Below are positions 37,614 through 46,491 of a stretch of 64,000 nucleotides of DNA, one piece after another. The stretch is from positions 496,001 through 560,000 of the forward strand of contig CAVZPR010000002.1 in NCBI GenBank assembly GCA_963777285.1, written 5' to 3'. The DNA is from JAFARE01 sp963777285. GTDB taxonomy: Bacteria > Chloroflexota > Dormibacteria > Aeolococcales > Aeolococcaceae. The notes under the pieces are model-generated. The model was given only the letters and a program-made list of their open reading frames with translations. It made no database searches and had not been told where the DNA came from. Position numbers and translations under genes: made by a program. The first letter of the stretch is position 1. Each line of letters opens with the position of its first letter.

Positions 37614-37945
37614 GCAGCATCGACATCGACGCGGCGATCGCCGACGCGGACGCCACCTTCCCAGCGCTGTTCCAGCTGTTCGGCGGCTACTTCCACCAGG
37701 ACTGGCGCAGCGACCACACCACGCCGGCGGCCGCCCTCGGCGCGTTCCTCGACGAGGCGCCCGCGCAGGCGGTTGGCGAGGCCGTGGCGGAGCTCGACCG
37801 CCTGCTCGACGCCGGCGCGGACGACGCGTCGCTGGCACGGCTGCTGCGCGAGGGATTCGACTGCAACTACGTACCCGAGCACGACGGTCTCACCGCGACG
37901 GGGTGGTTGACGGCGGTCAGGGGCCGGCTGCAGCCTGGCGCCTGA
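37610..37945 (+). CDS. CdiI-type immunity protein
   Basis: The 111-residue acidic product matches the CdiI_2 immunity family (PF18593 type) with FPALFQLFGGYFHQDW near residue 15 and long helices afterwards. Immunity proteins of this family bind and block RNase-type CdiA-CT toxins. The 4-bp overlap with the toxin gene ensures co-translation. Together they form a complete but orphan toxin-immunity pair. Confidence 0.83.
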   Translation: MSSIDIDAAIADADATFPALFQLFGGYFHQDWRSDHTTPAAALGAFLDEAPAQAVGEAVAELDRLLDAGADDASLARLLREGFDCNYVPEHDGLTATGWLTAVRGRLQPGA

Positions 37946-37954
37946 GGCCGCGCC

Positions 37955-38656
37955 TCATGCTTGCGCCCGTCGCACCACCGGCGCGAGCCGAACCCGCCGC
38001 AGCAGCGACGCGAAGTGGAGCAGCATCGTGGGAACGAGCGTGGGCAGCGCGGCGATCAGCGCCGCCAGCCACACCGGGCCGCCGGCGAGCCGCACCCAGT
38101 ACAGAGCGAAGAGCACCACGCCGGTCAGCAGCGTGTTGCGCCGGCCCCACACGGTGTGCACCAGCTCGGGCCGCCGCCGCGCCAGGAAGACGAACGGCGT
38201 CACCAGCACCGGCGCTGCGTATCGCGCCACGATCAGCGCCGCCAGCCACAGCGGTGTGATGCCGAGCAGGTAGCAGCCCGCGGCCCCGGCGATGAAGAAC
38301 AGCGCATCCATGAATGGGTCGAGCGCCTTGCCCAGCACGGTGACCGGCCCGAACCGGCGGGCGATGAAGCCGTCGACGGCGTCGAGCAGGCCCACCGCTC
38401 CGCCGATGCCGCCGAAGAGCGCAAGCGGGAGGCGCCCGGGAAGCGAGAGCACCGCGATCAGCAGCATCGGCACGCACAGCCATGCACGCAGCGCGGTCAG
38501 CCCGTTCGGCACCCCGTATCGGTCGACGGGCGCGCCGTCGGGCGACAGCAGCATCGCGGCCCCGCCCACCACCACCGCGCTCACCAGCAGCCACCAGCCC
38601 GCGTCGACGATCACCGCCGTCACCACGGCGCCTCCGTGCAGCTCCGCGACCAGCAC
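37955..38656 (-). CDS. CDP-alcohol phosphatidyltransferase family membrane protein
   Basis: The 233-residue membrane protein carries the family signature DAVDGFIARR...GKALDPFMD, that is DxxDG(x)2AR(x)8G(x)3D(x)3D, which binds CDP-diacylglycerol and Mg. About six TM helices surround it. It makes a phospholipid from CDP-DAG and an alcohol; glycerol-3-phosphate, inositol-phosphate or another head group is possible. It is convergent with the immunity gene. A second family member is encoded at 48307. Confidence 0.9.
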   Translation of the reverse strand: MLVAELHGGAVVTAVIVDAGWWLLVSAVVVGGAAMLLSPDGAPVDRYGVPNGLTALRAWLCVPMLLIAVLSLPGRLPLALFGGIGGAVGLLDAVDGFIARRFGPVTVLGKALDPFMDALFFIAGAAGCYLLGITPLWLAALIVARYAAPVLVTPFVFLARRRPELVHTVWGRRNTLLTGVVLFALYWVRLAGGPVWLAALIAALPTLVPTMLLHFASLLRRVRLAPVVRRAQA

Positions 38657-38781
38657 GGCAAGGCCTTCGCCGCTGCACGAGTCCGAATAGCGTCCACAGG
38701 AGAAGAGAGCGGCGCAGCGAAACGCTGGCTCGCAGGCGCGACAGGGCGACGCCGTAGAGGGCGGCGATGCCTCTCAGCGCG

Positions 38782-39009
38782 TCACACGGCGAGGCAGGTG
38801 ATCGTCTTGAAGACGCCGTCTGCCGCCTGCACCCTCTCCACGATGAGACGCCCGATGCCGGCGATGTCGGCGGCTTCCACCTGGACGATGACGTCGTAGA
38901 CGCCGGTGATGGCGTCCGCCTGGAGGATTCCCTCCTGCCCTGAGAGTGCGTTCACGACTTCCAGCGCCTTGCCGGCCGTCGCCGTGATCAGCACATACGC
39001 ACGCACCAT
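38782..39009 (-). CDS. Stand-alone Lrp/AsnC ligand-binding (RAM) domain protein
   Basis: The 75-residue product is the C-terminal RAM/AsnC effector domain alone (MVRAYVLITATAGKALEVVN and GVYDVIVQVEAADIAGIGRL), with no DNA-binding half. Such small proteins usually form rings that bind amino acids and may modulate full-length Lrp proteins or enzymes. GGGAG lies upstream of the ATG at 39009. The divergent gene starts about 50 bp away. Confidence 0.88.
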   Translation of the reverse strand: MVRAYVLITATAGKALEVVNALSGQEGILQADAITGVYDVIVQVEAADIAGIGRLIVERVQAADGVFKTITCLAV

Positions 39010-39061
39010 CGTTGCCGCTCCCGCAGATGGTCGACTGCGCGGCGGAGCGTAGCATGGGAAC

Positions 39062-39481
39062 GTGCCCTGGGCCTTGCTGATCCGCCTGCTGACGCGGCTC
39101 GCCGCGACCTTGTTCGTGTGGCGCGTCGCGACCGCGCGGCGCGGCGCGTACCGCACCGCCGGCGGGCCCCCGCTGCACACGCAGAGCACGGCCACGCGGG
39201 CCGGTCGCCTCGGTCCGCGCGGCGCCATCGGAACGCTCCGCGAGGGCGCCACGCTGGGCTGGCACGCGGCCGCCGCTGCGACGTTCACCGTCGCCGCCGC
39301 CGTGCTCGTCACCGGCGGGACGACGCTGACGGTGCTGGGCCCGCGCTGGCTGGGCGCGCTGCTGCTCGGCATCGCGGTGGCGGCGATCGTCGCCGCATTC
39401 CTGGACGCGCGCGCCGCGTACGCCGTGGTCGCGGCACGGCGCCGGCGGCGGCGCGACCAGCGGGTGATCCGCGAGCTCTGA
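39062..39481 (+). CDS. Small two-TM hypothetical protein
   Basis: The 139-residue product is Arg-rich at both ends, with two hydrophobic segments near residues 70-110 (AAAATFTVAAAVLVTGGTTL and LLLGIAVAAIVAAFLDARAA). The start is a GTG divergent from the AsnC-domain gene. Its stop is 15 bp before the convergent dihydrolipoyl dehydrogenase stop. No family is recognised; base and codon use match real genes nearby. Confidence 0.55.
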   Translation: MPWALLIRLLTRLAATLFVWRVATARRGAYRTAGGPPLHTQSTATRAGRLGPRGAIGTLREGATLGWHAAAAATFTVAAAVLVTGGTTLTVLGPRWLGALLLGIAVAAIVAAFLDARAAYAVVAARRRRRRDQRVIREL

Positions 39482-39496
39482 GCCGCGCGGACCGCC

Positions 39497-40864
39497 TCAG
39501 CTCAGGTACGGTGCGACGCCCTCGCCCTGCTCGGCGGAGTCCATGATCAGCTCGCTCACCGTCGGATGCGCGTGGATTATCGCGCCAAGGTCGTCCATGG
39601 TCAGACCGTCGCTGATGGCGACTCCGACCTCGTGGATGATCTCCACCGCGTGCACGCCCATGACCGTGGCGCCGACGAGCAGGTCTGTCTTGGCGTCGGC
39701 GTAGAGCTGCGCCACACCGTCAGGCTCACCCTCGCCGAGCGCCTTGCCGTTGCCCAGGAATCGCGCCTGACCGACCTTCACCTCGATGCCTGCCGCGGCC
39801 GCGGTCTCGGTGTTGTGGCCCACCATCGCGATCTCGGGATGCGTGTAGATGCACGACGGCACCACGGTGCGATCCATGGACATGACCGCGTGCTCCAGCG
39901 CGTTCTCGACCGCGCGCGCAGCCTCGGCGCTGGCCAGGTGAGCCAGCTGCAGTCCGCCGATGCAGTCACCCGCCGCCCAGATGCGCGGGTTCTGCGTGCG
40001 CAGCATGTCATCGACCTGGATGTGGTCGTGATCGTCGATCACCACGCCGGCGTCCTCGAGACCCACGCCGCGCGTCTGCGCCCGCCGTCCCACTGACACC
40101 AGCATGAGGTCTGCTTCGATGTTGCTGCCGTCGTCGAGGTGCGCGGTGAGCGACGCGTCGCCGTAGTCGACGCCGCTGACGGTGCGCCCGGTGTGGAACG
40201 CGATCCCTTCGCGCTCCACGAGCCTGCGGAATTGCGTGACGATGCGCGGGTCGACGCCGGCGAGCACCTGGGGCAGCATCTCGACCACGGTCACCTGGGC
40301 GCCGAGCGCCACGAAAAGGCTGGCGAACTCGCAGCCGACGACACCGCCCCCGATGACCAGCAGGTGCCGCGGCAGGCGCTCCAAGCGCAGGATGCCGTTC
40401 GACGTCACCACCAGCGGGTGCTGCATGTCCAGCCCCGGCAGCCCGGACGGCTCTGTGCCGACGCACACGATCAGGTGGTCGTACTCGATGCGCTCCTCAC
40501 CGACCACCACCGCGTCTCGGTCGACGACGCCCTGGCCCTGCACCACGCGCACCTTGTGTCGTTTGCACGCCGCGGCGACGCCGTTGCGCATTTTGAGGAC
40601 CACCTCTTCCTTGCGCGCCATCATGCGGGGGAAATCGATCTCCGGCTGCGGCACGGTGATGCCGAAGTCGGCTGCGTTCCGAATCCTGCGCAGCAGGTCG
40701 GCACCGGCAAGCAGCGACTTGGTGGGGATGCACCCCCAGTTGAGGCACGTGCCGCCGAGCTCGGCGCGCTCGATGAGCGTGACGCTGGCACCGAGCTGCG
40801 CCGCGCGGAGCGCGGCGACGTCGCCGGCGGGACCACCGCCGAGGACGACGATTCGTGAGCTCAC
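39497..40864 (-). CDS. lpdA: Dihydrolipoyl dehydrogenase (E3)
   Basis: The 455-residue flavoprotein contains the FAD GxGxxG region (IVVLGGGPAGDVAALRAAQL), the redox-active disulfide GGTCLNWGCIPTKSL, a second NAD-binding GGGVVGCEFASLF and the C-terminal HAHPTVSEL active-site His-Glu pair. It re-oxidises the lipoyl group of 2-oxoacid dehydrogenase complexes with NAD. Its GTG start overlaps the stop of the lipoyl-E2-E1 fusion gene, so E1, E2 and E3 of the complex are made from one transcript. Confidence 0.95.
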   Translation of the reverse strand: MSSRIVVLGGGPAGDVAALRAAQLGASVTLIERAELGGTCLNWGCIPTKSLLAGADLLRRIRNAADFGITVPQPEIDFPRMMARKEEVVLKMRNGVAAACKRHKVRVVQGQGVVDRDAVVVGEERIEYDHLIVCVGTEPSGLPGLDMQHPLVVTSNGILRLERLPRHLLVIGGGVVGCEFASLFVALGAQVTVVEMLPQVLAGVDPRIVTQFRRLVEREGIAFHTGRTVSGVDYGDASLTAHLDDGSNIEADLMLVSVGRRAQTRGVGLEDAGVVIDDHDHIQVDDMLRTQNPRIWAAGDCIGGLQLAHLASAEAARAVENALEHAVMSMDRTVVPSCIYTHPEIAMVGHNTETAAAAGIEVKVGQARFLGNGKALGEGEPDGVAQLYADAKTDLLVGATVMGVHAVEIIHEVGVAISDGLTMDDLGAIIHAHPTVSELIMDSAEQGEGVAPYLS

Positions 40865-43800
40865 GACCGCGCCGCGCTTTCCACCGTCGACGGAGGCGTC
40901 ACGTCGCGCGTCTCGCCGGAGCGGCCCAGGGCCTCGCCGACGATCCGCTCCTGCTCGAGGCGGTGCGACCCGGCGTATCCCTCCGAGGGACTGGCGCGAG
41001 GTGGACGGCCGACGTACTCCCAGGGCCGCGCCCCGCGGAGCTTCGCGTGCACCGCGCCGTCCACGTGCGCCCAGGCGCCCATGTTGGACGGCTCCTCCTG
41101 CACCCACACGATGCGCTGCAGGTTGGGGTAGGCGTCGATCACGGATGCGATCGCGGCGACGGGAACCGGATACAGCTGTTCCACGCGTGCCACCGCCAGG
41201 TCTGTAGCTGCGGCGCGCCGCTGGTTCAGCTCCAGGTCGTAGTAGACGCGTCCGGTGCAGAGGATGAGCGTCGACACCGCGCCGCGCCACTCCGATGCCG
41301 CGGGGTCGTCGATCACCGTTCGGAAGCCGCCGCCCGACAGATCATCGAGCGTGCATCCCGCCTCCTTCAGCCGCAGCAGGCTCTTCGGCGTCATCACCAC
41401 CAGCGGCCGCGGATCTGCCGTCAGCCCCTGGCTGCGCAAGAGGTGGAAATACTGCGCCGACGTGCTGCAGTTGGCGACGCGCATGTTGGCGTCGGCGCTG
41501 AGCGCGAGAAACCGCTCCACGCGGCCGCTGGAGTGCTCCGGCCCGCTGCCCTCATACCCGTGCGGCAGCAGCAGCGTGAGGCGTGAGCGCTGCCCCCACT
41601 TGGCACGACCCGCCGCGATGAACTGGTCGACGACCATCTGCGCGTTGTTGACGAAGTCGCCGTACTGCGCCTCCCAGAGCACCAGCGTGCCGGGGTCCGC
41701 GGCGCTGTAGCCGTACTCGAACCCGAGACAGCCGACCTCGCTGAGCGGGCTGTTGTACACCTCGAACGCGGCGGTGGCGCCACCCAGGTGCTGCATCGGC
41801 ACCCACACGTCGCCGGTGCGCTCGTCGTGGAACTTGAGGTGGCGCTGGCTGAAGGTGCCGCGCTCCGAGTCCTGGCCGGTGAGCCGCACCGGATGCCCCT
41901 CGAGCAGGAGTGACGCGAAGGCCAGCGATTCCGCCGTCCCCCAGTCGATGCCGCCCTCGGTGAGCGAGACGCGCCGCCGCTCCATCTGGCGGCGCAGCTT
42001 GGTGTTGGGTGCGAATCCCTCCGGAAACGTGAGCAGCTCCTGGTTGAGCGTCGTCAGGGTCGCCGCGTCGACGCGAGTGTCGATGGCGCGGTCGTCGAGC
42101 TCCGCGGAGCGCCTGTCGGTGGTGTGCTCGTCGAGCTCGGCGGCGAGGTTGTCCTTGACCCGCTTGTGCGCCGCTGCGACCCGCGCATACGCCTGCTCCG
42201 CCTGCTTGTCGACGTCGGCCTGGGTGAGCACGCCGTCGTCCACCAGGCGCCGCGCGAATATCTCGCGAACCGTGGGGTGCTCACGGATCTTTTCGTACAT
42301 CAACGGCTGCGTGTACGCCGGCTCGTCGGTTTCGTTGTGGCCGAATCGCCGATAGCCGATGAGGTGCACGATGACATCGCGGCGATAGGTGCGGCGGTAG
42401 TCGTACGCGAAACGCACCGCCGCGATGGAGGCTTCGATGTCGTCTGCGTTGACGTGCACGATCGGGTTGTCGAAGCCCTTGGCCATGTCGGACGCGTATC
42501 GCGTGGAGCGCGCCTCCTTGGGGTTGGTGGTGAATCCGACCTGGTTGTCCGCGATGATGTGCACCGTGCCGCCGGTGGTGTAGCCCTCGAGCGACTGCAG
42601 GTTGAGCACCTCGGCGACCATCCCCTGTCCGCTGAACGCCGCGTCGCCGTGAATCAGCACTGGGAGCGCAGCCATCGGGTCGAGGTGCGTCTCGGCGGCA
42701 CGGCGCTGCGTCTGCTCAGCGCGGCACCACCCCTCCACGACGGGATCCACGGCTTCGAGATGGCTCGGGTTCGACAGCAACCGCACGCTGATCGCCTTGC
42801 CCGTGTGCGTCACATACGTGCCGGTGGCGCCGATGTGGTACTTCACGTCACCGGTTGGGTCGTCGACGTTGAGACCCACCGCCCGCCGCACCTCGCCGAG
42901 CTCGAACGCGTTGAGGATCAACTCGTACGGCCGGTTGACGACGTGCGCGATGACCGCCAGCCGGCCGCGGTGCGACATCCCCATGACCGTCTCGCTTATG
43001 CCATCCGCGGCGATCTGTGTCAGCAGCTCCTCGAGCATCGGCACCATGGCGTCGAGCCCTTCGATGGAGAACGTCTTCTGGCCGAGGAAGGTGCGGCGCA
43101 GGTACCGCTCCATCGCGTCGACCTTGGTGAGCCTGCCCAGCAGCCGCACGCGCTCCTCGGGCGAGAACGGCAAGCGGTACGCGCCCAACTCGATGTGCTC
43201 ACGCAGCCAGAGGCGCTGCTCGTGGCTGGCGATGTGCTCGATCTCGTACGCGATGGTCCCGCAGTACGTGTGTCGCAGCGCGGGCAGAACCTCTGCAAGC
43301 GATTGCCCCGGGACATAGACGCGCAGCAAGCCGGCCGGCAGAGCCGCCATCAACTCCGGTGTCAGTCCGTACGTCGCCGGCTCCATCGCGGGGTCGCCGA
43401 TCGGCGGCGAGCCGAGCGGATCGAGGTGTGCCCCGAGATGGCCGTGGGTGCGATGCGCCTTGATCAACGACGTCGCCGCCTGCATCGCGGCGAGCATCAC
43501 GCGGTCGGGCGTCGCCGCCGCAACCGCGCCCGCAGCTTCCGGCGCTTCCAGCACCGAGGGCTTCTCGGTGTCGCCGGCGGGGGCGCGCAAGCCGAGACTC
43601 GCGAAGACGTCTTCGTAGAAGCCGTCGGCTCCGGCGAGCAGCGCCTCGATGCGGCCCAGGAACTCACCCGACTGGGCGCCCTGGATGACGCGATGGTCGT
43701 ACGTGCTGGTCATGCTCATGACCTTGCCCGCGCCCAGCGCTCGCAGCTTGGACTCGCTCACCCCGGACCATTCCGGGGGATAGCCCAAGGCACCCACCGC

Positions 43801-44916
43801 GATGATCGTTCCCTGCCCGGGCATGAGGCGGGGCACGGACGCGACCGTGCCGATGCCGCCGGGATTGGTGAGCGTGAACGTCGCGCCCTGCAGCTCATCG
43901 GCGCTCAGCGCGTTGTTGCGTGCGCGCTCGATCAGCCGCTCGTACTCGTCGCGAAAGTCCCTGAAGCTGCGTGTTCCCGCGTCGCGGATCACAGGCACGA
44001 CCAGGAAACGCGACCCGTCCTTGCGCCGGCTGTCGACCGCCAGTCCCAGGTGCGGCCCGCCGGGGACGCGCGCGGGACGACCGTCCGGGGTGCGCGCGAA
44101 ATGAGCCGTCATCTCCGGCATCTCCACGGCAGCGCGCGCCAGCGCGTATCCGATCAGGTGGGTGAACGACACCTTGCCCGCCTGTCCCGCCGCGCTGAGC
44201 GCGGTGTTCAGCTCACGCCGCCGCGCGTCGAGCGTGGTGACCGAGATCGTTCGGAAGGACGTGGCCGTGGGGATGTCTCGGCTTCGCTCCATGTAGTCGA
44301 CGAGTGCCGCGGCGGGACCGCGGAGCAGCTCCGCGTTCTCCGGTGCTTCGGGCGCCGCGGTGCTGGGGCCGCGTACCTCCGCCGAGACGTCGGCGCGGCG
44401 AACCATGCCTTCCGGGCCACGCCCGTGTGCGGCCCCCGGTGAGCCGCGCAGGGCGGCGGCGCGGCGGGCCAGCGGCGACGCGGGCACGCCGCCGTCCGGC
44501 GGCGGCGGGGCCGGACCGTTGCCGGGCGCCGCGGCCGGCGCGGCTGCGGCCGCCGGGGGCGCTGCTTCCGACGCCGAGGCTCCCGAATCGGGAGCGCGCG
44601 CAGCGGGCGGCGGCTCCGCCGCGGCGGCAGCACGCTCGCCATCGCTGCCGCCTGCGTCGCCGTCGCCGCCGGCGCCGACGGCGATGGTGGCCAGCGTCGC
44701 GCCCACCTGCACGGTGGCGCCCTCCTCGGCGGCGATCGCGGCGATCGTGCCCGCGGCCGGCGCCGGCACCTCGACGTCGACCTTGTCGGTGGTGACCTCG
44801 ACCACCGTCTCGCCTTCTTTGACGGCATCGCCGACGGCCTTCGTCCAGCGGGCCACTATGCCCTCCGAGACGGACTCGCCCATCGACGGGAGGGTTACGT
44901 CGACTGTCTCCGGCAC
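40861..44916 (-). CDS. kgd: Fused lipoyl-E2-E1 2-oxoglutarate dehydrogenase (Kgd/OdhA type with its own lipoyl domain)
   Basis: The 1351-residue product has four parts. A lipoyl domain (1-80) carries the lipoylated lysine in VEVTTDKVDVEVP (K45). An Ala/Pro-rich linker (80-165) with a short ASPLARRAAALRG segment follows. The E2 acyltransferase core (about 185-430) ends with YDHRVIQGAQSGEFLGRIEA. The E1 part (about 490-1330) has the thiamine-diphosphate region GDAAFSGQGMVAEVLNL and EYGYSAADPGTL. Mycobacterial and corynebacterial Kgd/OdhA have E2-E1 without a lipoyl domain, so this is an extended version. It makes succinyl-CoA from 2-oxoglutarate. The GTG at 44916 is the best start. lpdA overlaps downstream. 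Confidence 0.93.
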   Translation of the reverse strand: MPETVDVTLPSMGESVSEGIVARWTKAVGDAVKEGETVVEVTTDKVDVEVPAPAAGTIAAIAAEEGATVQVGATLATIAVGAGGDGDAGGSDGERAAAAAEPPPAARAPDSGASASEAAPPAAAAAPAAAPGNGPAPPPPDGGVPASPLARRAAALRGSPGAAHGRGPEGMVRRADVSAEVRGPSTAAPEAPENAELLRGPAAALVDYMERSRDIPTATSFRTISVTTLDARRRELNTALSAAGQAGKVSFTHLIGYALARAAVEMPEMTAHFARTPDGRPARVPGGPHLGLAVDSRRKDGSRFLVVPVIRDAGTRSFRDFRDEYERLIERARNNALSADELQGATFTLTNPGGIGTVASVPRLMPGQGTIIAVGALGYPPEWSGVSESKLRALGAGKVMSMTSTYDHRVIQGAQSGEFLGRIEALLAGADGFYEDVFASLGLRAPAGDTEKPSVLEAPEAAGAVAAATPDRVMLAAMQAATSLIKAHRTHGHLGAHLDPLGSPPIGDPAMEPATYGLTPELMAALPAGLLRVYVPGQSLAEVLPALRHTYCGTIAYEIEHIASHEQRLWLREHIELGAYRLPFSPEERVRLLGRLTKVDAMERYLRRTFLGQKTFSIEGLDAMVPMLEELLTQIAADGISETVMGMSHRGRLAVIAHVVNRPYELILNAFELGEVRRAVGLNVDDPTGDVKYHIGATGTYVTHTGKAISVRLLSNPSHLEAVDPVVEGWCRAEQTQRRAAETHLDPMAALPVLIHGDAAFSGQGMVAEVLNLQSLEGYTTGGTVHIIADNQVGFTTNPKEARSTRYASDMAKGFDNPIVHVNADDIEASIAAVRFAYDYRRTYRRDVIVHLIGYRRFGHNETDEPAYTQPLMYEKIREHPTVREIFARRLVDDGVLTQADVDKQAEQAYARVAAAHKRVKDNLAAELDEHTTDRRSAELDDRAIDTRVDAATLTTLNQELLTFPEGFAPNTKLRRQMERRRVSLTEGGIDWGTAESLAFASLLLEGHPVRLTGQDSERGTFSQRHLKFHDERTGDVWVPMQHLGGATAAFEVYNSPLSEVGCLGFEYGYSAADPGTLVLWEAQYGDFVNNAQMVVDQFIAAGRAKWGQRSRLTLLLPHGYEGSGPEHSSGRVERFLALSADANMRVANCSTSAQYFHLLRSQGLTADPRPLVVMTPKSLLRLKEAGCTLDDLSGGGFRTVIDDPAASEWRGAVSTLILCTGRVYYDLELNQRRAAATDLAVARVEQLYPVPVAAIASVIDAYPNLQRIVWVQEEPSNMGAWAHVDGAVHAKLRGARPWEYVGRPPRASPSEGYAGSHRLEQERIVGEALGRSGETRDVTPPSTVESAARS

Positions 44917-44972
44917 TTCGGTAATGGTTTCACCTTCGCCGCGGCAGGCGAGCGATGGGACGTGCGGTTGAC

Positions 44973-45401
44973 TCAGCGACGCTTTTCGACGCCGGCGTCG
45001 AGCAGCCAGGGCAGCGCCTCGGCCATCGGCCGTCGCAGGCTGGCCGAGTGGGCCGGGTCCAGCCCGGCGCCCGCGACCAGCGCCAGGGCAGCCGCAAGCA
45101 GCGCGTCCTCGGCGCTGTGGCCGATGGCGCCGTGCTCGGCGCGCCAGGAGACGAGCGGCGTGCCCCGCTCGGTGAGCCCGAGGACGCGGTTGCGCAGCGC
45201 GTCCCATTCCTGCGTGCTCCCGCCTGTCTCGACAGCGTGGAGCGCGGCTGCCTCGGCTTCGTGGAACGCGCTGTCTCCGCCGCGGCGCGCCCAGCCCGCG
45301 GCGACGCGCTCGATGCCCAGCGGCGAGAGGGTGCGCGCATCCTCCAGCAGCCGCTCGACCGTCGACTGCCCGCTGCGCTCGCCGTAGCCGTCTCTGTCCA
45401 T
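44973..45401 (-). CDS. Hypothetical helical protein, 142 aa
   Basis: The product is Ala/Arg/Glu-rich, probably all helical, with no signal peptide or TM segment (VERLLEDARTLSPLGIERVA and SAEDALLAAALALVAGAGLD). The ATG at 45401 has GGAGGGCAGG upstream. It lies 56 bp upstream of the 2-oxoglutarate dehydrogenase gene on the same strand and may be its leader gene. The family is not recognised. Confidence 0.6.
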   Translation of the reverse strand: MDRDGYGERSGQSTVERLLEDARTLSPLGIERVAAGWARRGGDSAFHEAEAAALHAVETGGSTQEWDALRNRVLGLTERGTPLVSWRAEHGAIGHSAEDALLAAALALVAGAGLDPAHSASLRRPMAEALPWLLDAGVEKRR

Positions 45402-45468
45402 CGCCTGCCCTCCGTTGCGCCCTCCGTGAGGATGTTCCCAGATGCGACCGCGATCAATCGCCGCCGCT

Positions 45469-45543
45469 TTGCGAGCTACCACAATTCTGTGTACTATGTG
45501 CGGCGCACGGGCCCATGCCCGGCCGGCCGGAGGGGCGACCGCC
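45469..45543 (+). promoter_or_regulatory. Promoter plus conserved leader, copy A
   Basis: TTGCGA at 45469 and TACTAT at 45492 are 17 bp apart. A 21-bp leader block at 45523-45543 (ending GGAGGGGCGACCGCC) is identical to 46447-46467, which lies at a similar distance from another promoter and start codon. The RBS region GGAGGT-GTTGCC that follows is also shared. Confidence 0.65.
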
Positions 45544-45569
45544 ACTGCTCTGTCTCGGAGGTGGTTGCC

Positions 45570-45941
45570 ATGTTCAGGCGGCACGCTCGCCTCATCGCTC
45601 TCGCGTCGGTCGTCGCGCTCGCAGGCGTCCTTGTCGTCCACGCTGCCTCGCAGCCGCCGGCGCCTGGCACGTTCATCAGCTGGTCGGGCTCGCCGCCGGG
45701 CGCGGAGGCGACACCGTCGGCCGTCGCGGGGGTGCGGCCCGTGCCGGCGGCAAGTCCCACGCCTGCATCCGAAGGCGGACCGTTCGGTGGGCTGAGCATC
45801 CCGCTGTCGGGTCTGTTCCACCAGCTCAACTCGGAGACCAAGGCCTCGGCGACCGGTCAGTACTCGATCCTGCAGGAGTTGGAGAACGCGCTGCGCGACC
45901 GCATCGACCAGTTCCTCAACTGGGTCACCGGCCGGCACTGA
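45570..45941 (+). CDS. Secreted or membrane-anchored small protein sharing leader with pilin/TrbL cassette
   Basis: The 123-residue product has an N-terminal hydrophobic helix (LIALASVVALAGVLVVHAAS) acting as signal peptide or anchor, and a Pro/Ser/Thr-rich middle. The C terminus is an amphipathic helix (SILQELENALRDRIDQFLNW). The ATG follows GGAGGT. Its leader matches the one in front of the pilin-like gene at 46492, so it is likely co-regulated with that secretion-like cassette and may be a secreted or structural component. No known family. Confidence 0.68.
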   Translation: MFRRHARLIALASVVALAGVLVVHAASQPPAPGTFISWSGSPPGAEATPSAVAGVRPVPAASPTPASEGGPFGGLSIPLSGLFHQLNSETKASATGQYSILQELENALRDRIDQFLNWVTGRH

Positions 45942-45950
45942 GCTCGTGCG

Positions 45951-46313
45951 TCAGTCGCCGGTCGGCGACACGCCTTCCCGTTCCACCATCAGCACGACCG
46001 TGCGACGCGGGCACACAGGGCGGTGCACCACGCCGCGGGGTACGGTGATCGCCTGCCGCGCTGCCAGCGTGACGGTTGCGGACTCGAGCTGCATCTGCAG
46101 CTCACCGTCGATGACGAAGAAGAACTCGTCCTCGTGGTCGTGCTTGTGCCAGTGGTACTCGCCCTGCAGCACGCCGAGTTGCACCACCGAGTCGTTGACG
46201 CGACAGAGCGTCTGGTTGTACCAGGCGTCGCCGCACTCGTCCACGAGCTGCTGCACGTCGATGACGTCCAACGGCTGGAACTTGACGTCGAGATGGGTCG
46301 CGTACTCGGTCAT
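45951..46313 (-). CDS. Cupin-domain protein
   Basis: The 120-residue single-domain cupin has the metal-binding motif GEYHWHKHDHEDEFFFVIDG and the second motif VPRGVVHRPVC. It is like small mannose-6-phosphate isomerase-type or dioxygenase-like cupins, whose substrates vary. It lies on the minus strand between the two leader-sharing plus-strand genes, so it is probably not part of that cassette. Confidence 0.9.
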   Translation of the reverse strand: MTEYATHLDVKFQPLDVIDVQQLVDECGDAWYNQTLCRVNDSVVQLGVLQGEYHWHKHDHEDEFFFVIDGELQMQLESATVTLAARQAITVPRGVVHRPVCPRRTVVLMVEREGVSPTGD

Positions 46314-46392
46314 GCACGATCTCCTGCGGCGTCGCCGCGCTGGTGATGCCGTCGATGATGACGGAGGCCGCGCCGAGGGGCCGGTGCTCGTC

Positions 46393-46467
46393 TTGCCAAC
46401 CTACACGGATTTGTAGTAGTCTGGTGCTCGTCCGGCGCCGGCCGGACCGGCCGGAGGGGCGACCGCC
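46393..46467 (+). promoter_or_regulatory. Promoter plus conserved leader, copy B
   Basis: TTGCCA at 46393 and TAGTCT at 46417 are 18 bp apart. The 21-bp block at 46447-46467 is identical to copy A and ends 24 bp before the GTG at 46492. The match of promoter, leader and RBS spacing suggests shared control, perhaps by an RNA element or a DNA-binding regulator. Confidence 0.65.
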
Positions 46468-46491
46468 GAGATTGCGCGTGGAGGTTGCCCC

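Noticed and set aside
37955..38656. This CDP-alcohol phosphotransferase as part of the PI-lipid operon
   Set aside because: It is 10 kb away, next to the toxin pair, and its head group cannot be inferred.
42124..44442. Long plus-strand open frame opposite the 2-oxoglutarate dehydrogenase gene
   Set aside because: The opposite strand encodes clear E2 and E1 domains; this frame is an effect of high GC and codon bias.
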